A model generated the notes under the pieces. It had not been told where the DNA came from and searched no databases. It was given only the letters and a program-made list of their open reading frames with translations. DNA of 64,000 bases from Candidatus Polarisedimenticolia bacterium (GTDB lineage: Bacteria; Acidobacteriota; Polarisedimenticolia; Gp22-AA2): the NCBI GenBank assembly GCA_036001465.1, contig DASYUH010000032.1:1-64000 (forward strand), given 5' to 3'. Of the stretch, positions 19,292 through 28,831 are shown piece after piece. The position numbers and the translations under genes are program-made. How positions within the stretch are numbered: the first letter of the stretch is position 1; every line of letters starts with the position of its first letter.

Positions 19292-22200
19292 ATGCTCCCG
19301 CGACACTCTCGGATTTCAGCGGCCGTTTTCGGCGTTCTCCTGCTTGCTCTCGCGTGGACTCATCCGTACCGGGCGGCGATCGAGGGAATCAACTGGTACC
19401 CGATCGGACCGGCTCCGGGCCACTTCACACCGTTTCCGGGCGGGGTGAGCGGCAGGGCGACGGCCGTGGCGGCCAATCCGTCCAACCCGGATGACATCTG
19501 GGTCGGGACCTCTCAGGGCGGCGTGTGGCACTCCACCGACGGCGGAACGACCTGGGCGCCCAAGTCCGACGACCAGCCGTCGCTGGCGATCGGATCGCTG
19601 GCCCTGGCGGGTTGCGGCGCCAATGGCTGCCTGTCGATTTACGCCGGCACCGGCGAGAACGCCATCCGGCGTGACACGTTCTACGGCAAGGGCCTGCTCG
19701 TGGGGTCCGTCGATGGGCCGGACGTGTTCTGGAGCAACAAGACCGGCACCCCGTACAGCTTCAAGCACGGCTCCATCTACAACGTCGTCCTCGATCCCAC
19801 CACCTCGGGAAGCGGCCAGGTCCTCTACGTCACCCTCTCCAGCGGCGTCACCGCCTCCGCCTCGGAGTCGACCGTCACCGCCCCGGAGCCGTCTCCAGGC
19901 GGCTACGGCATCTACAAATCGACCACCAACGGCAACAGCTGGAGCAAGCTGACCATTCCCGGGGCGGACGGGTTCCGGCCGACCGATCTCGAGATGGATC
20001 CGAACAACAGCATGGTCCTCTATGCCGGATACCTGGGGCGGGGAATCTTCAAGAGCACGGACGGCGGCGTCAACTGGTGCCCGCTGAACAAGGGCGTGCC
20101 GAAGCCCATGGGATGCCCCAGCGTCAACGGCCTGCCCAACGTGAACAACACCACCTTCGATCACGTGGAGATCGCCCTCTTCCGCACCAACCCCGACATC
20201 CTCTACGCCTCGTTCGGGCACTGCCCCGACCGGCTCCTGGACGGCTGCTCGCCCGACGTCTTCAAGTCGATTGACGGCGGGATGAACTGGACGCAGACCT
20301 ACACGGGGACCGAATCCGAGACCGACAACTGCCCGAACGGATACTCGCGCTACACGCACGCCCTGACGGTCCACCCCACGACGTCGACCACCCTTTTCCT
20401 GGGCGCCATCCGCCTCTGCAAGTCCACCACCAGCGGCGCGTCCTGGTCCGTCGCCGACACCAACACGCTGGGCGGCGTCTCGCACTTCGACCACCACTCC
20501 GTGGTCTTCCATCAGAGCGACCTGAGCCGGGTCTACAACGTCAATGACGGCGGCCTCGTCACCTCGGCGGACGGGGGCGGCACCTGGACGCCGAAAAACG
20601 GAAACATCCAGTCCTTCGGCTTCCAGTCGATCGCGTCGTCGCCTTTGACGGCGAGGGTGATCGGCGGGGCCCAGGACAACACCGGACAGATGTGGACCGG
20701 CCTCAGCGGGTGGGACACCCTGCCGTGCTGCGGCGACGGCGGTTTCTCCATCATGGACCTGGACAACGTCATGCGGATGTACGTGACGACCAACGTGCCC
20801 GATCCCTTCAGCGTGGTCCCGAAACGATCGAGCGACGGAGGCGCTTCCTTCGGAGACGTGATCAACGCCGGGCTCAACACCACCGATCCGCGCTCCTTCT
20901 ATTCGCCGTTCGTGCAGGACCCGACGTCCCCCCATCCCCTCTACTTCGGGACCAACAGGCTGTTCAAGAGCACCAACGACGCCGGCAACTGGACCGCCGT
21001 CAGCCCGGTCCTCAGCACGGCGCCGGTGACCGACGACATCGTGTTCGGGCAGGACGTCATTTCGGCGATCGCCGTGGCCCCCGGCGATCCCAACCGCATC
21101 TACCTTGGCTACTACAGCGGCAAGGTGTTCGCCACGAACTCCGCCTGCGCCAGCGCCTGCCCCGGGATCGGCTGTTGCTGGACCGAGAAGGACAGCGGGC
21201 TTCCCGCCGCGCCGATCACCTGGATCGCCGTGGACCCGACCAGCTCGGACACAGCCTATGCGACGCTGTCCGGGTTCTTCTCGGGCATCCATGTCTACAA
21301 GACCACCAACGGCGGGACCACATGGACCGCGACCGCCGCGCACGGCGATCTCAACGGCGTGCCGGCCAACACCATCCTCGTCGAGCCCAGCGCGCCGAGC
21401 CGCCTCTGGCTCGGCACGGACATCGGCATCTACAAGAGTCTCAACGGCGGCGGGAGCTGGTTCCGCTTCAGCACGGGTCTGCCCCGGGTCCCGGTCTTCG
21501 AGATCTCCATGGATGAGTCGCGCGGCAGGGTGTTCGCGGGGACTCACGGCCGCGGCGCGTTCATTCTCACGAGCCCGTTCCTCAGCAACTTCGAGGGCTG
21601 GGTGGACGACGCCATCTGGGACATCCCGGTCTACGGGAGCGGTTTTCTTCCCGGCCAGAACTGCACGCTCAAGATCCTGCGGCAGAACAGCACGGTGTGC
21701 GCCACGGGGACGCAGGACGCCATCGGCGGCACGATCACGACCGACGCAAGCGGCGTGCTGGTCACGAGCAAGGGAGGTTTCTGGAACGGCAAGCCGGTGG
21801 CGTGGGCCTGCCTCAACGGCAATTGTCTGGGAGGCGTGAACATCTCATCCTGCAACCAGCCCGGCAACAAGGCGGCGGCCGTCGTGGCCATCTGCGGCCC
21901 TCAGGTCGGCATCGACCTGATCACGGGCTGCCCCGACGTCACGAGCCCCCCCAGCTCCTGGATCAGCCTGACCGGGCTCGGGGGATTTTCCGCCTCGAAC
22001 AACAAGAATGTCTCCATCGACGCCCTGCCCGCGGGGGCTTTCCAGCTGCTCCCGACGCTGCAGACGGGGGACGGAACCACGGAGACTCTGTGCTCCGTCA
22101 ACGTGCCGATCGCGGCGACCGACACACCAGCCGACGTCCTCAAGAAGGCACGCGACGCGGTCAATGCCGACGCGACCTGCATCGCCAAGGGCGTGAGCGG

Positions 22201-23779
22201 CGAACTCCTGCCCGGCCGCACGATGGATGAGGAGGAGGACCTCTTCCCGGACCTGGACAACCTGAAGCTCCTCGCCCCGGGGTTGATCGGAGGGCAGCTG
22301 GTCCCCTCCCTGCGCGCCGCCCCCGGCCAGGCCACGGGGGTCTGCTTCAGGATGAACAAGCTCGGCACGCCGGTGACCAACCAGCTGCGCATCATGCGGG
22401 CCCGCTTCGAGACCGCCGCAGGTGGCGCCTCCGGCGGATCGCTCGTGTTCCGCGAGCGCAGCGGCCTGGGCAACTGCACCATCAGGGTCCCCCTTCCCCT
22501 CGGGGGCTCGGCCGACGACGTCGCCAAGGCGGTGCAGGACGCCTTCCAGGTCCCGGGCATCCCCGGGCCTCACCCGAACTGCCCGGCCGGCGCGAACCCG
22601 CGTGACATCAACCGGCACGGCAACAGCTATTCCGTGGTCACCGTTCTGCCCACCGAGCTGGAGGTCTGCGTGGAGGATCCTCGGGTCGGGATCTCGCTCG
22701 CTCCCGAGGAGGTGTGCTTCTCCGACCTCGACTGTGACGATTTCAACCCGTGCACCCGCAATACCTGCAACACGCAGACGGGCCAATGCAAGACCTCGGC
22801 CGAGCCGGACGGCCTGCCCTGCCAGGACGGCAATCCGTGCACCGTCGGCTCGACCTGCAGGAGCGGCGTCTGCGGCGATCCGGTCCCGTGCAACGACCAG
22901 AACCCGTGCACCGAGGACCTCTGCGAGCCGACGACGGGGAGGTGCGTCAACCGGCCCGTCACCTGCGACGACGGCAACGCCTGCACGCTCGACTCATGCG
23001 TCGCCACCACGGGGCAATGCCGGTTCGATCCGCTCGCGGGGCAGGCGTGCGACGACGGAAACCTGTGCACCTCGCACGATCTCTGCGTCCAGGTCCCGGG
23101 GGCGACCGCTCCCACGTGCCAGGGAACGCCGGCCTGTGCGGATACCAACCCGTGCACGGTCGACAGCTGCAACCCGGCCACGGGGGCTTGCCTCATCCAG
23201 CCCCTCGACTGCAACGACGGCAATCCCTGTACGGTGGACTCCTGCGCGAACGGACTCTGTCGCTCCGATCCCGTCTTCGGCATCGCCTGCCAGGACGGCA
23301 GCCCGTGCACGGTCGGCGACGCCTGCGGCCGCGACTCCACCGGTGCGCCGGCCTGCATCGGGCAGCCGGTGAACTGCAGCGACGGCGACGCCTGCACCAC
23401 CGACTTCTGTGACGAGGCGACCGGCGCATGCGGGCATTCGCGCCCGCCGCTGTCCCTGGTCACGGGGCACGAGATGCTCAGCAACGAGAAGATGTCCTGG
23501 CTGGCGACGCCGGATGCGACCCACTGGAACACGTACCGCGGGACGATCCCTTCGGGCGGGATGGGAAGCCGCACGCCACGTTACGACCACGCGTGCTTCG
23601 AGAGCGACGACGCCGCCGGCGACGGTCCGCTCCTCTCCGTCGATGCCGCGAATCCGCGGGCCGGCTCGGCGTTTTACTATGTCATCACGGGAGAAGCGGC
23701 ATGCGGGGAGAGCGCGCCGGGAGTGGATTCCGATCTCACTCCAAGGCCGCTGCCGTTCCCCTGCCCGACCCCGCCCTGA
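19292..23779 (+). CDS. Giant secreted BNR/sortilin-like β-propeller protein with Cys-rich repeats
   Basis: This 1,495-residue protein starts at ATG 19292 with GGGAGG upstream; a TTGACA lies at 19216. A signal peptide is followed by ~750 residues of BNR/VPS10-type repeats (for example GVWHSTDGGTTWAPKS, GIFKSTDGGVNW and VYKTTNGGTTWT), probably a β-propeller. A middle region of unknown fold follows. Then come about nine Cys units of the form NPCTxDxC (22740-23410), like the Dicty_CTDC repeats found in slime-mould and myxobacterial surface proteins. An FN3-like C-terminal domain (WNTYRG ... AFYYVITG) is shared with two other proteins in the window. Probably surface adhesion or glycan binding. Confidence 0.85.
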   Translation: MLPRHSRISAAVFGVLLLALAWTHPYRAAIEGINWYPIGPAPGHFTPFPGGVSGRATAVAANPSNPDDIWVGTSQGGVWHSTDGGTTWAPKSDDQPSLAIGSLALAGCGANGCLSIYAGTGENAIRRDTFYGKGLLVGSVDGPDVFWSNKTGTPYSFKHGSIYNVVLDPTTSGSGQVLYVTLSSGVTASASESTVTAPEPSPGGYGIYKSTTNGNSWSKLTIPGADGFRPTDLEMDPNNSMVLYAGYLGRGIFKSTDGGVNWCPLNKGVPKPMGCPSVNGLPNVNNTTFDHVEIALFRTNPDILYASFGHCPDRLLDGCSPDVFKSIDGGMNWTQTYTGTESETDNCPNGYSRYTHALTVHPTTSTTLFLGAIRLCKSTTSGASWSVADTNTLGGVSHFDHHSVVFHQSDLSRVYNVNDGGLVTSADGGGTWTPKNGNIQSFGFQSIASSPLTARVIGGAQDNTGQMWTGLSGWDTLPCCGDGGFSIMDLDNVMRMYVTTNVPDPFSVVPKRSSDGGASFGDVINAGLNTTDPRSFYSPFVQDPTSPHPLYFGTNRLFKSTNDAGNWTAVSPVLSTAPVTDDIVFGQDVISAIAVAPGDPNRIYLGYYSGKVFATNSACASACPGIGCCWTEKDSGLPAAPITWIAVDPTSSDTAYATLSGFFSGIHVYKTTNGGTTWTATAAHGDLNGVPANTILVEPSAPSRLWLGTDIGIYKSLNGGGSWFRFSTGLPRVPVFEISMDESRGRVFAGTHGRGAFILTSPFLSNFEGWVDDAIWDIPVYGSGFLPGQNCTLKILRQNSTVCATGTQDAIGGTITTDASGVLVTSKGGFWNGKPVAWACLNGNCLGGVNISSCNQPGNKAAAVVAICGPQVGIDLITGCPDVTSPPSSWISLTGLGGFSASNNKNVSIDALPAGAFQLLPTLQTGDGTTETLCSVNVPIAATDTPADVLKKARDAVNADATCIAKGVSGELLPGRTMDEEEDLFPDLDNLKLLAPGLIGGQLVPSLRAAPGQATGVCFRMNKLGTPVTNQLRIMRARFETAAGGASGGSLVFRERSGLGNCTIRVPLPLGGSADDVAKAVQDAFQVPGIPGPHPNCPAGANPRDINRHGNSYSVVTVLPTELEVCVEDPRVGISLAPEEVCFSDLDCDDFNPCTRNTCNTQTGQCKTSAEPDGLPCQDGNPCTVGSTCRSGVCGDPVPCNDQNPCTEDLCEPTTGRCVNRPVTCDDGNACTLDSCVATTGQCRFDPLAGQACDDGNLCTSHDLCVQVPGATAPTCQGTPACADTNPCTVDSCNPATGACLIQPLDCNDGNPCTVDSCANGLCRSDPVFGIACQDGSPCTVGDACGRDSTGAPACIGQPVNCSDGDACTTDFCDEATGACGHSRPPLSLVTGHEMLSNEKMSWLATPDATHWNTYRGTIPSGGMGSRTPRYDHACFESDDAAGDGPLLSVDAANPRAGSAFYYVITGEAACGESAPGVDSDLTPRPLPFPCPTPP

Positions 23780-23823
23780 TCGGAGGGCTGATCCGCGGCC
23801 CCGCCGAAGACGCGGACAGGCTC

Positions 23824-24762
23824 CTAGCGCGAGGCCTTGAGATATTTCAGGAACTCCCCGTCGGTGGTCAGGACGAGGAGCGTCTGCTCGTCGAGGGTCT
23901 CGCGGTAGGTCTCCATCGTCTTGAGGAAGCGGTAGAACTCGGGGTCGCGGTTGTAGGCCTGCGCGTAAATGTCGCCGGCCTCGGCGTCCGCCTTCCCCCG
24001 TATCTCCTGGGACCGGCGGAACGCCTCCGAAGTGATCGCCTTCAGCTCCCGCTCCTTCTCGCCGTTGATGCGCGCCGACTCGCCCGCGCCTTCGGAGCGG
24101 TACTGCTCGGCGATCCGCTTGCGCTCGGAGATCATCCTGGCGTAGACCTCCTGCTGCACCTGCTCGACGTAGCTGATCCGCTTGAAGCGGAAATCGAGGA
24201 TCTCGATCCCCAGGTCGGTGGTGCGCGCCGCCGCGGCCTTCAGCACTTCCATGTCGAGCGCGGCGCGGCCGAACTCGATCTTCACCTCCCCCTGCGGGCG
24301 GTCCCCTTCCGAGACCTCGTCGCCGCCGGCGAACGGACGGTTGGTGCTGCGGACGACCTCGATCAGATCGTGCTTGGCGACGGTGTTGCGGGTCTCGCCG
24401 TCCAGGATGTCGTCGAGGCGGGACTGGGCGCCGGTCTCGTCGCGCAGGCGCTGGAAGAACAGCAGCGGGTCGGTGATGCGCCAGCGCGCGAAGCAGTCGA
24501 CGTAGATGAAGCGCTTGTCCCGCGTGGGGACCTGGTTGGGGTCGCCGTCCCATTCCAGGAAGCGCTTGTCGAAGTAGTTCGCCTTCTGGACGAACGGCTT
24601 CTTGACGTGGAGCCCGGGCGTGGTCACGGCATGCCCGACCGGCTGGCCGAACTCGGTGATCACCACCTGCTCGGTCTCGGCGACCTGGTAGACGGTCCCG
24701 GACAGGACGATCACCGCAAAGAGGACCAGAGCTCCCGCCGCGACGGCGCGGACCGCGGTCAT
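23824..24762 (-). CDS. hflC: HflC, SPFH-family membrane protease regulator
   Basis: This 312-residue protein has one N-terminal membrane helix (VAAGALVLFAVIVLSGTVYQV) followed by the SPFH/band-7 domain: VVITEFGQPVG, GLHVKKPFVQ and FIYVDCFARWRITDPL. A coiled coil with KRIAEQYRSEGAGE and DAEAGDIYAQAYN follows. With HflK it forms the periplasmic cage that controls FtsH proteolysis of membrane proteins. Its start overlaps the hflK stop by 4 bp. Confidence 0.93.
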   Translation of the reverse strand: MTAVRAVAAGALVLFAVIVLSGTVYQVAETEQVVITEFGQPVGHAVTTPGLHVKKPFVQKANYFDKRFLEWDGDPNQVPTRDKRFIYVDCFARWRITDPLLFFQRLRDETGAQSRLDDILDGETRNTVAKHDLIEVVRSTNRPFAGGDEVSEGDRPQGEVKIEFGRAALDMEVLKAAAARTTDLGIEILDFRFKRISYVEQVQQEVYARMISERKRIAEQYRSEGAGESARINGEKERELKAITSEAFRRSQEIRGKADAEAGDIYAQAYNRDPEFYRFLKTMETYRETLDEQTLLVLTTDGEFLKYLKASR

Positions 24763-25733
24763 GGTTTCGCCTCGTCCAGGTTGAGCAGCGGCAGGAGCCC
24801 CTTCAGCCGCTCGTCCACGATGATCTTGCGTTTCAGCTTCGGGAAGACCGCGTTCATCGTCTCGAGATGGATCCGCCGCCGCGTGACCTCCGGCGAGCGG
24901 AGGTAGGAGGCGTGCACGGCGCGGAACAGCTCGGCGTCTCCCCGCGCGCGGTTGATCCTCTCGGTGCGGTACCCTTCGGCCTGCTGGATCGCCTGCTCCG
25001 CCTCGCCGCGCGCCTTGGGGATGATCTTGTTGTATTCGGCGCGCGCCTCGTTGATCATCTTCTCGCGCTCCTGCTGCGACTGGTTCACCTCGTTGAACGA
25101 GGCCTTCACCGCGTCCGGCGGGTTGACGTCCTGCAGGACGATCTGCTCCACCTTGACACCCATCTCATATTGATCGCACAGCTCCTGCAGCCGTTTTTCC
25201 GCGGCGGCCGCTATCTCCTGCCTGCCGATCGTCAGGACCTCGTTGACTCCGCGGTCACCGATCACCTCGCGCATGACCGCCTCGTTCAGGTCGCGGAACG
25301 TCTCGCGCACCTCGCGCACCTTGAACAGGTACTTGTACGGATCGCGGACGCGGAACTGCGCCGTCCACTCCACGATGGCGACGTTCAGGTCGCCCGTGAG
25401 CATCAGCGACTCCCTCGTGAAGCCCCCCTCGGAATAGCGCGTGCTGACCGCCGCCTTCTGGGTGCGGAAGCCGAACTCCTCCTTGAGCTGCCTCTGGACG
25501 GGCACCTTCAGGACCGTCTCGATCGGATACGGCCATTTGGTGTTCAGTCCCGGATTCCCCTGGCGCACGTAGCGCCCCAGCCGCAGCACGACCCCCACCT
25601 CTTCGGGGGCGACGGTGTACCACGTCGAGAAGAGAAAGATGATGGCCAGAAGCGCCACGATCCCCCCCAGGGCGCCGCCCCAGGGGAAACGCGGGAGCTT
25701 GAAGGGCAGGGCGATCGGGTCTCGAAGGGTCAT
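24759..25733 (-). CDS. hflK: HflK, SPFH-family membrane protease regulator
   Basis: This 324-residue protein has a membrane helix (ALGGIVALLAIIFLFSTWYTV), then a band-7 domain (EEVGVVLRLGRYV, GLNTKWPYPIE and VEWTAQFRVRDPYKYLF). The helical tail carries QDVNPPDAVKASFNEV, the HflK signature. It partners with HflC, translated from the overlapping next gene. The Gly-rich N-terminal stretch common in proteobacterial HflK is short here. Confidence 0.93.
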   Translation of the reverse strand: MTLRDPIALPFKLPRFPWGGALGGIVALLAIIFLFSTWYTVAPEEVGVVLRLGRYVRQGNPGLNTKWPYPIETVLKVPVQRQLKEEFGFRTQKAAVSTRYSEGGFTRESLMLTGDLNVAIVEWTAQFRVRDPYKYLFKVREVRETFRDLNEAVMREVIGDRGVNEVLTIGRQEIAAAAEKRLQELCDQYEMGVKVEQIVLQDVNPPDAVKASFNEVNQSQQEREKMINEARAEYNKIIPKARGEAEQAIQQAEGYRTERINRARGDAELFRAVHASYLRSPEVTRRRIHLETMNAVFPKLKRKIIVDERLKGLLPLLNLDEAKP

Positions 25734-25771
25734 GGGATTCTCCGTTTCGAGAGCGTATCATTCAAGCCGAT

Positions 25772-25999
25772 ATGAGCGGACAGAATCTTTCCCGGCGCGC
25801 CTTCACACGGGACATGCTGCACTCGCTCGTCATCTTTTCGCTCATCGAGATCTGCTCCACGCACGATGATCCCTCGCGGGGCTTCGCCTGTCGGATGGAT
25901 TTCGTCGATCTGGATCGCGCCGAAGTCCTCAAGGTCGATATCCTGTGCGCCCGGCGGCTCGATGTCGACGAGGCGCTGCGGCTCTGCGGCCAATCCTGA
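25772..25999 (+). CDS. Small ORF with Tat-like N-terminus, possibly a decayed gene
   Basis: This 75-codon ORF starts with NLSRRAFTRDMLHSLVIFSL, a twin-arginine motif followed by a hydrophobic helix. It resembles the N-terminus of a family of Tat-exported hypothetical proteins as I recall it, but the remaining ~45 residues show no continuation of that pattern. No ribosome site is visible. It may be the 5' remnant of a lost gene or a true short protein. Confidence 0.3.
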   Translation: MSGQNLSRRAFTRDMLHSLVIFSLIEICSTHDDPSRGFACRMDFVDLDRAEVLKVDILCARRLDVDEALRLCGQS

Positions 26000-26180
26000 G
26001 TCTCGCGGGCGGATGCAACGTGGCGCGAAGCCTGTTGCTGTCTTCATATATCCATATGACAATAGAGCACTTACATGTCCTGACTCACAACGGCCCGAAA
26101 CTCCCTTCGGGATCCGGCGCGCCGATCAACACGCTTCGCACCACCATGGAAGGATTCCGCTCCGTCGAACGCTCTCACCG

Positions 26181-26789
26181 ATGAGCCGGAAGAGAGGTGC
26201 GGTGCCCGAAGCGACCCGAGCCGACAGGGACCTGGTCAAGCGGATGCTTGGGGGAGAGGAACGCGCCTTCACGGAGTTCTTCGACGGCCACTTCTCCAGG
26301 CTCTACCGCTTCGCCCTTCCGCGCCTGGGACGGAACGAGGACGCGGCGGAGGAGGTGGTCCAGGCCGCCCTGTGCAAGGCGATCTCCGCGATGAAGTCCT
26401 GGCGCGGCGAGGCCGCCCTGTTCACCTGGCTCTGCACGTTCTGCATGCACGAGATCGGCAGCCACTACCGGCAAAACGATCGCCGTCCGCTGCCGGTGGG
26501 CCTGGTCGAAGATGCGCCAGCGATGATCGTCCCGGACGAGGCGCGCCGCAGCGAGGTCGCAATCCTGGTGCACGCGACCCTCGACGGACTGCCGGACGGA
26601 TACGGTGATGTGCTCGAGTGGAAGTACGTCCTCGGCCTCTCGGTTAACGAGATCGCGGAGCGGCTCGGGGTGAGCTCGAAGGCGGCGGAGTCGCTGTTGA
26701 CGCGGGCCAGGCAGGCGTTCCGCGATTCCTATCCAGCGCACGAAGGAGCCGGAACGAAGGGACAAGGAAACACAGGAACCGTGAAATGA
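26181..26789 (+). CDS. ECF-type RNA polymerase sigma factor
   Basis: This 202-residue protein has sigma region 2 (FFDGHFSRLYRFALPRLG, DAAEEVVQAALCKAI) and region 4 (DGLPDGYGDVLEWKYVLG, VNEIAERLGVSSKAAES). It directs RNA polymerase to a target regulon. The adjacent FecR-like gene starts in an ATGA overlap, so the two are co-translated. A β-barrel and a TonB receptor gene follow, which are probable regulon members. ATG 26181 is the start nearest the domain; no strong ribosome site is seen. Confidence 0.9.
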   Translation: MSRKRGAVPEATRADRDLVKRMLGGEERAFTEFFDGHFSRLYRFALPRLGRNEDAAEEVVQAALCKAISAMKSWRGEAALFTWLCTFCMHEIGSHYRQNDRRPLPVGLVEDAPAMIVPDEARRSEVAILVHATLDGLPDGYGDVLEWKYVLGLSVNEIAERLGVSSKAAESLLTRARQAFRDSYPAHEGAGTKGQGNTGTVK

Positions 26790-27811
26790 CGAACAATTCA
26801 GGCCGGCCTCCCGAAGACGATCCGATCGTCCGTATCCTGGAACGCGCCGGTCCGCGCCCGATGGCCCCGAGAGAAGGAGCGGAGCGCGTCCGCTCGGCCG
26901 TGAGGGCTCACTGGCAGAAGGAGACGAGCGGGGCACCACGCAGACGGACTCCGGCATGGATCGCCGCATCCCTGGCCGCAGCCGCGGCCGTCGTGCTCGT
27001 GGTGGCCTGGGGGGTGTGGAGCCGCGGACAGCGACCACCCGGCGCGCCGAAGGCCATCGCGATTCTCCTTCGGTCGGAGGGCTTAATTCGGCTGGTCGAT
27101 GGAGCGCCGCTCGGTGACGGCGGCGGGGCGCTTCGGCCCGGCGACGCCCTGGCTCCGGGGGCCATGATCGAGACGGCCGAGAACGGACGCGCCGCGCTGG
27201 CGCTCGCCGACGGGCCGTCCCTCCGGATCGATTCCGGGACGCGCGTCCGCCTCCTGCCCGGCCCGACACTCGACCTCGAACAGGGGGCGATCTACATCGA
27301 CAGCGGCCCCGGGCAGGCCCGGCGGGCGTTTCTCGAGGTCAGGACGCACATGGGGATCGTGCGCGACATCGGCACGCAGTTCGAGGTCCGCCTGACTGCG
27401 GACGAGCTGTGGCTGAGCGTGCGCGAGGGGCTGGCCACTCTGGCGCGCGCCGGCCGATCGTTTGCCGCCCCCGCCGGCACGAGGCTCGTGGCAGGGGCGA
27501 CGGGTGTGGAGAGCCGCGCGCTCCAGGGTCCGGACTGGAGCTGGGTCCTCTCCATCGCCCCGGCATTCGAGATGGAGGGCAGGACGCTTCACGAATACCT
27601 CGATTGGCTGGCGCGCGAGACGGGATGGCGGGTGGAGTTCGCCGACCCGGCAATCGCCCGCGAGGCCTCGACCGTCGTCCTGCACGGCTCCGTCGCCGAT
27701 CTTCGGCCGGACGAAACACCGGCGGCGGTCCTGCCGACCTGCGGGCTCCGGCACCGACTGTCCGACGGCACGCTGCTCATCGAGCGCCTGGACGGCGCAG
27801 GGAGGCCATGA
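26786..27811 (+). CDS. FecR-family anti-sigma/transmembrane signal protein
   Basis: This 341-residue protein has a cytoplasmic N-terminus (~60 residues) and one membrane helix (IAASLAAAAAVVLVVAWGVW). A periplasmic FecR domain follows (ALRPGDALAPGAMIET, GIVRDIGTQFEVRLT, VREGLATLARAG). The C-terminal unit (LHEYLDWLARETGWRVEFADP) is like the secretin/TonB short N-terminal (STN) fold. It should hold the ECF sigma factor and respond to the TonB receptor encoded two genes downstream, which carries its own STN domain. Confidence 0.87.
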   Translation: MTNNSGRPPEDDPIVRILERAGPRPMAPREGAERVRSAVRAHWQKETSGAPRRRTPAWIAASLAAAAAVVLVVAWGVWSRGQRPPGAPKAIAILLRSEGLIRLVDGAPLGDGGGALRPGDALAPGAMIETAENGRAALALADGPSLRIDSGTRVRLLPGPTLDLEQGAIYIDSGPGQARRAFLEVRTHMGIVRDIGTQFEVRLTADELWLSVREGLATLARAGRSFAAPAGTRLVAGATGVESRALQGPDWSWVLSIAPAFEMEGRTLHEYLDWLARETGWRVEFADPAIAREASTVVLHGSVADLRPDETPAAVLPTCGLRHRLSDGTLLIERLDGAGRP

Positions 27812-27828
27812 TGATCGGAGGACCACGG

Positions 27829-28758
27829 ATGATCCGGTCTCGCAGGCCGCGGCGCCACGCCGGCGCCCGCCAGGCCGGCCGGACGCTCGTCATGACGCTG
27901 GCCCTTCTCCCGGCGCTCCAGGCCGCGCGGGCGGAAGAGCCGCCAGGGCCGGGCACCCCTGCTTCGGGCGCTCCGGCGGCGCGCGCGGCACAGCCCGACT
28001 ATCTGGCCGACCGCGGCCCCGGCATCGCGACCTCGTTGTTCGGGACGTACGTCCGGAAGGGTGAGTGGCTGGTCTACGCCTTCTACGAGTACACCAAGAA
28101 CTCCGACTTCGAGTACGCGCCGGAAGATATCGGGCTCACGGGGAACCAGGAGTTCTTCGGCTCGCTGCGCGAGCACGAGCACCTCCTCTTTCTGTCGTAC
28201 GGCCTGAGCGATCGCCTGGCGGTGGAGCTCGAAGGCTCCCTGTCCACGCGGTCGACGCTGGACCGGCCCGCGGCGGACACGTCGGGCGGGCCTCTCCGCC
28301 TGACCGAATCCGGCCTGGGAGATGTCGAGGCCCAGGCACGCTGGCGATGGCTGGGCGAGACCGCGCGCCGTCCGGAGCTCTTCAGCTTCTTCGAGGTGGT
28401 CTTCCCGCTCCAGAAGGAGAAGGTGCTCATCGGCACCCAGGATTGGGAGTACGCCCTGGGGATCGGGATAATCAAGGGACATCGCTGGGGTACTCTCACG
28501 GGGCGACTCTCCGTCATGTACGATCGCGCCGAGGGCTCGGTCGAATCGGGCGAGTTCGCCGTGGAGTACCTGAAGCGCGTGTCAAGGGTCTGGCGGTTCG
28601 TCGGGGCGCTCGAAGGGGAGAGCGACGAAGTCGAGCTCATCCTGGAGGCCCAGGCGCGTCTTCACCCGCACGTCCTCCTCAAGCTGAATTCCGGGTTCGG
28701 CGTCACGTCGAAAGCCGCCGACATCGCCCCCGAAGTGGGCGTTCTGTTTTCCTGGTGA
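27829..28758 (+). CDS. Outer-membrane β-barrel protein in the ECF/FecR operon
   Basis: About 309 residues from ATG 27829, chosen because GGAGG lies 7 bp upstream; ATG 27808, overlapping the fecR stop, is an alternative. A signal peptide (LVMTLALLPALQAARA) is followed by alternating strands (EWLVYAFYEYTKNSDFEY, EHEHLLFLSYGLSDRLAVEL) and a terminal strand ending FSW. The barrel family resembles transporter/MetA-type outer-membrane proteins. Its place between FecR and the TonB receptor suggests a role in the same uptake or export process. Confidence 0.75.
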   Translation: MIRSRRPRRHAGARQAGRTLVMTLALLPALQAARAEEPPGPGTPASGAPAARAAQPDYLADRGPGIATSLFGTYVRKGEWLVYAFYEYTKNSDFEYAPEDIGLTGNQEFFGSLREHEHLLFLSYGLSDRLAVELEGSLSTRSTLDRPAADTSGGPLRLTESGLGDVEAQARWRWLGETARRPELFSFFEVVFPLQKEKVLIGTQDWEYALGIGIIKGHRWGTLTGRLSVMYDRAEGSVESGEFAVEYLKRVSRVWRFVGALEGESDEVELILEAQARLHPHVLLKLNSGFGVTSKAADIAPEVGVLFSW

Positions 28759-28777
28759 TCGGAGCGGCAATGTCTGC

Positions 28778-28805
28778 TTGACCGGGCCCCGGTTCGTCGT
28801 ACAAT
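28778..28805 (+). promoter_or_regulatory. Predicted promoter of the TonB receptor gene
   Basis: TTGACC (28778-28783) and TACAAT (28800-28805) are separated by 16 bp. They lie 27 bp before the ATG at 28832. This would let the receptor be made independently of the ECF sigma transcript. Confidence 0.5.
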
Positions 28806-28831
28806 TTCAGGAGGACAAAGCGACGAACCCC

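Noticed and set aside
22740-23410. CRISPR-like or satellite repeat in the Cys-rich region
   Set aside because: The periodicity is protein-level (NPCTxDxC units) with diverged codons and no constant repeat/spacer structure.
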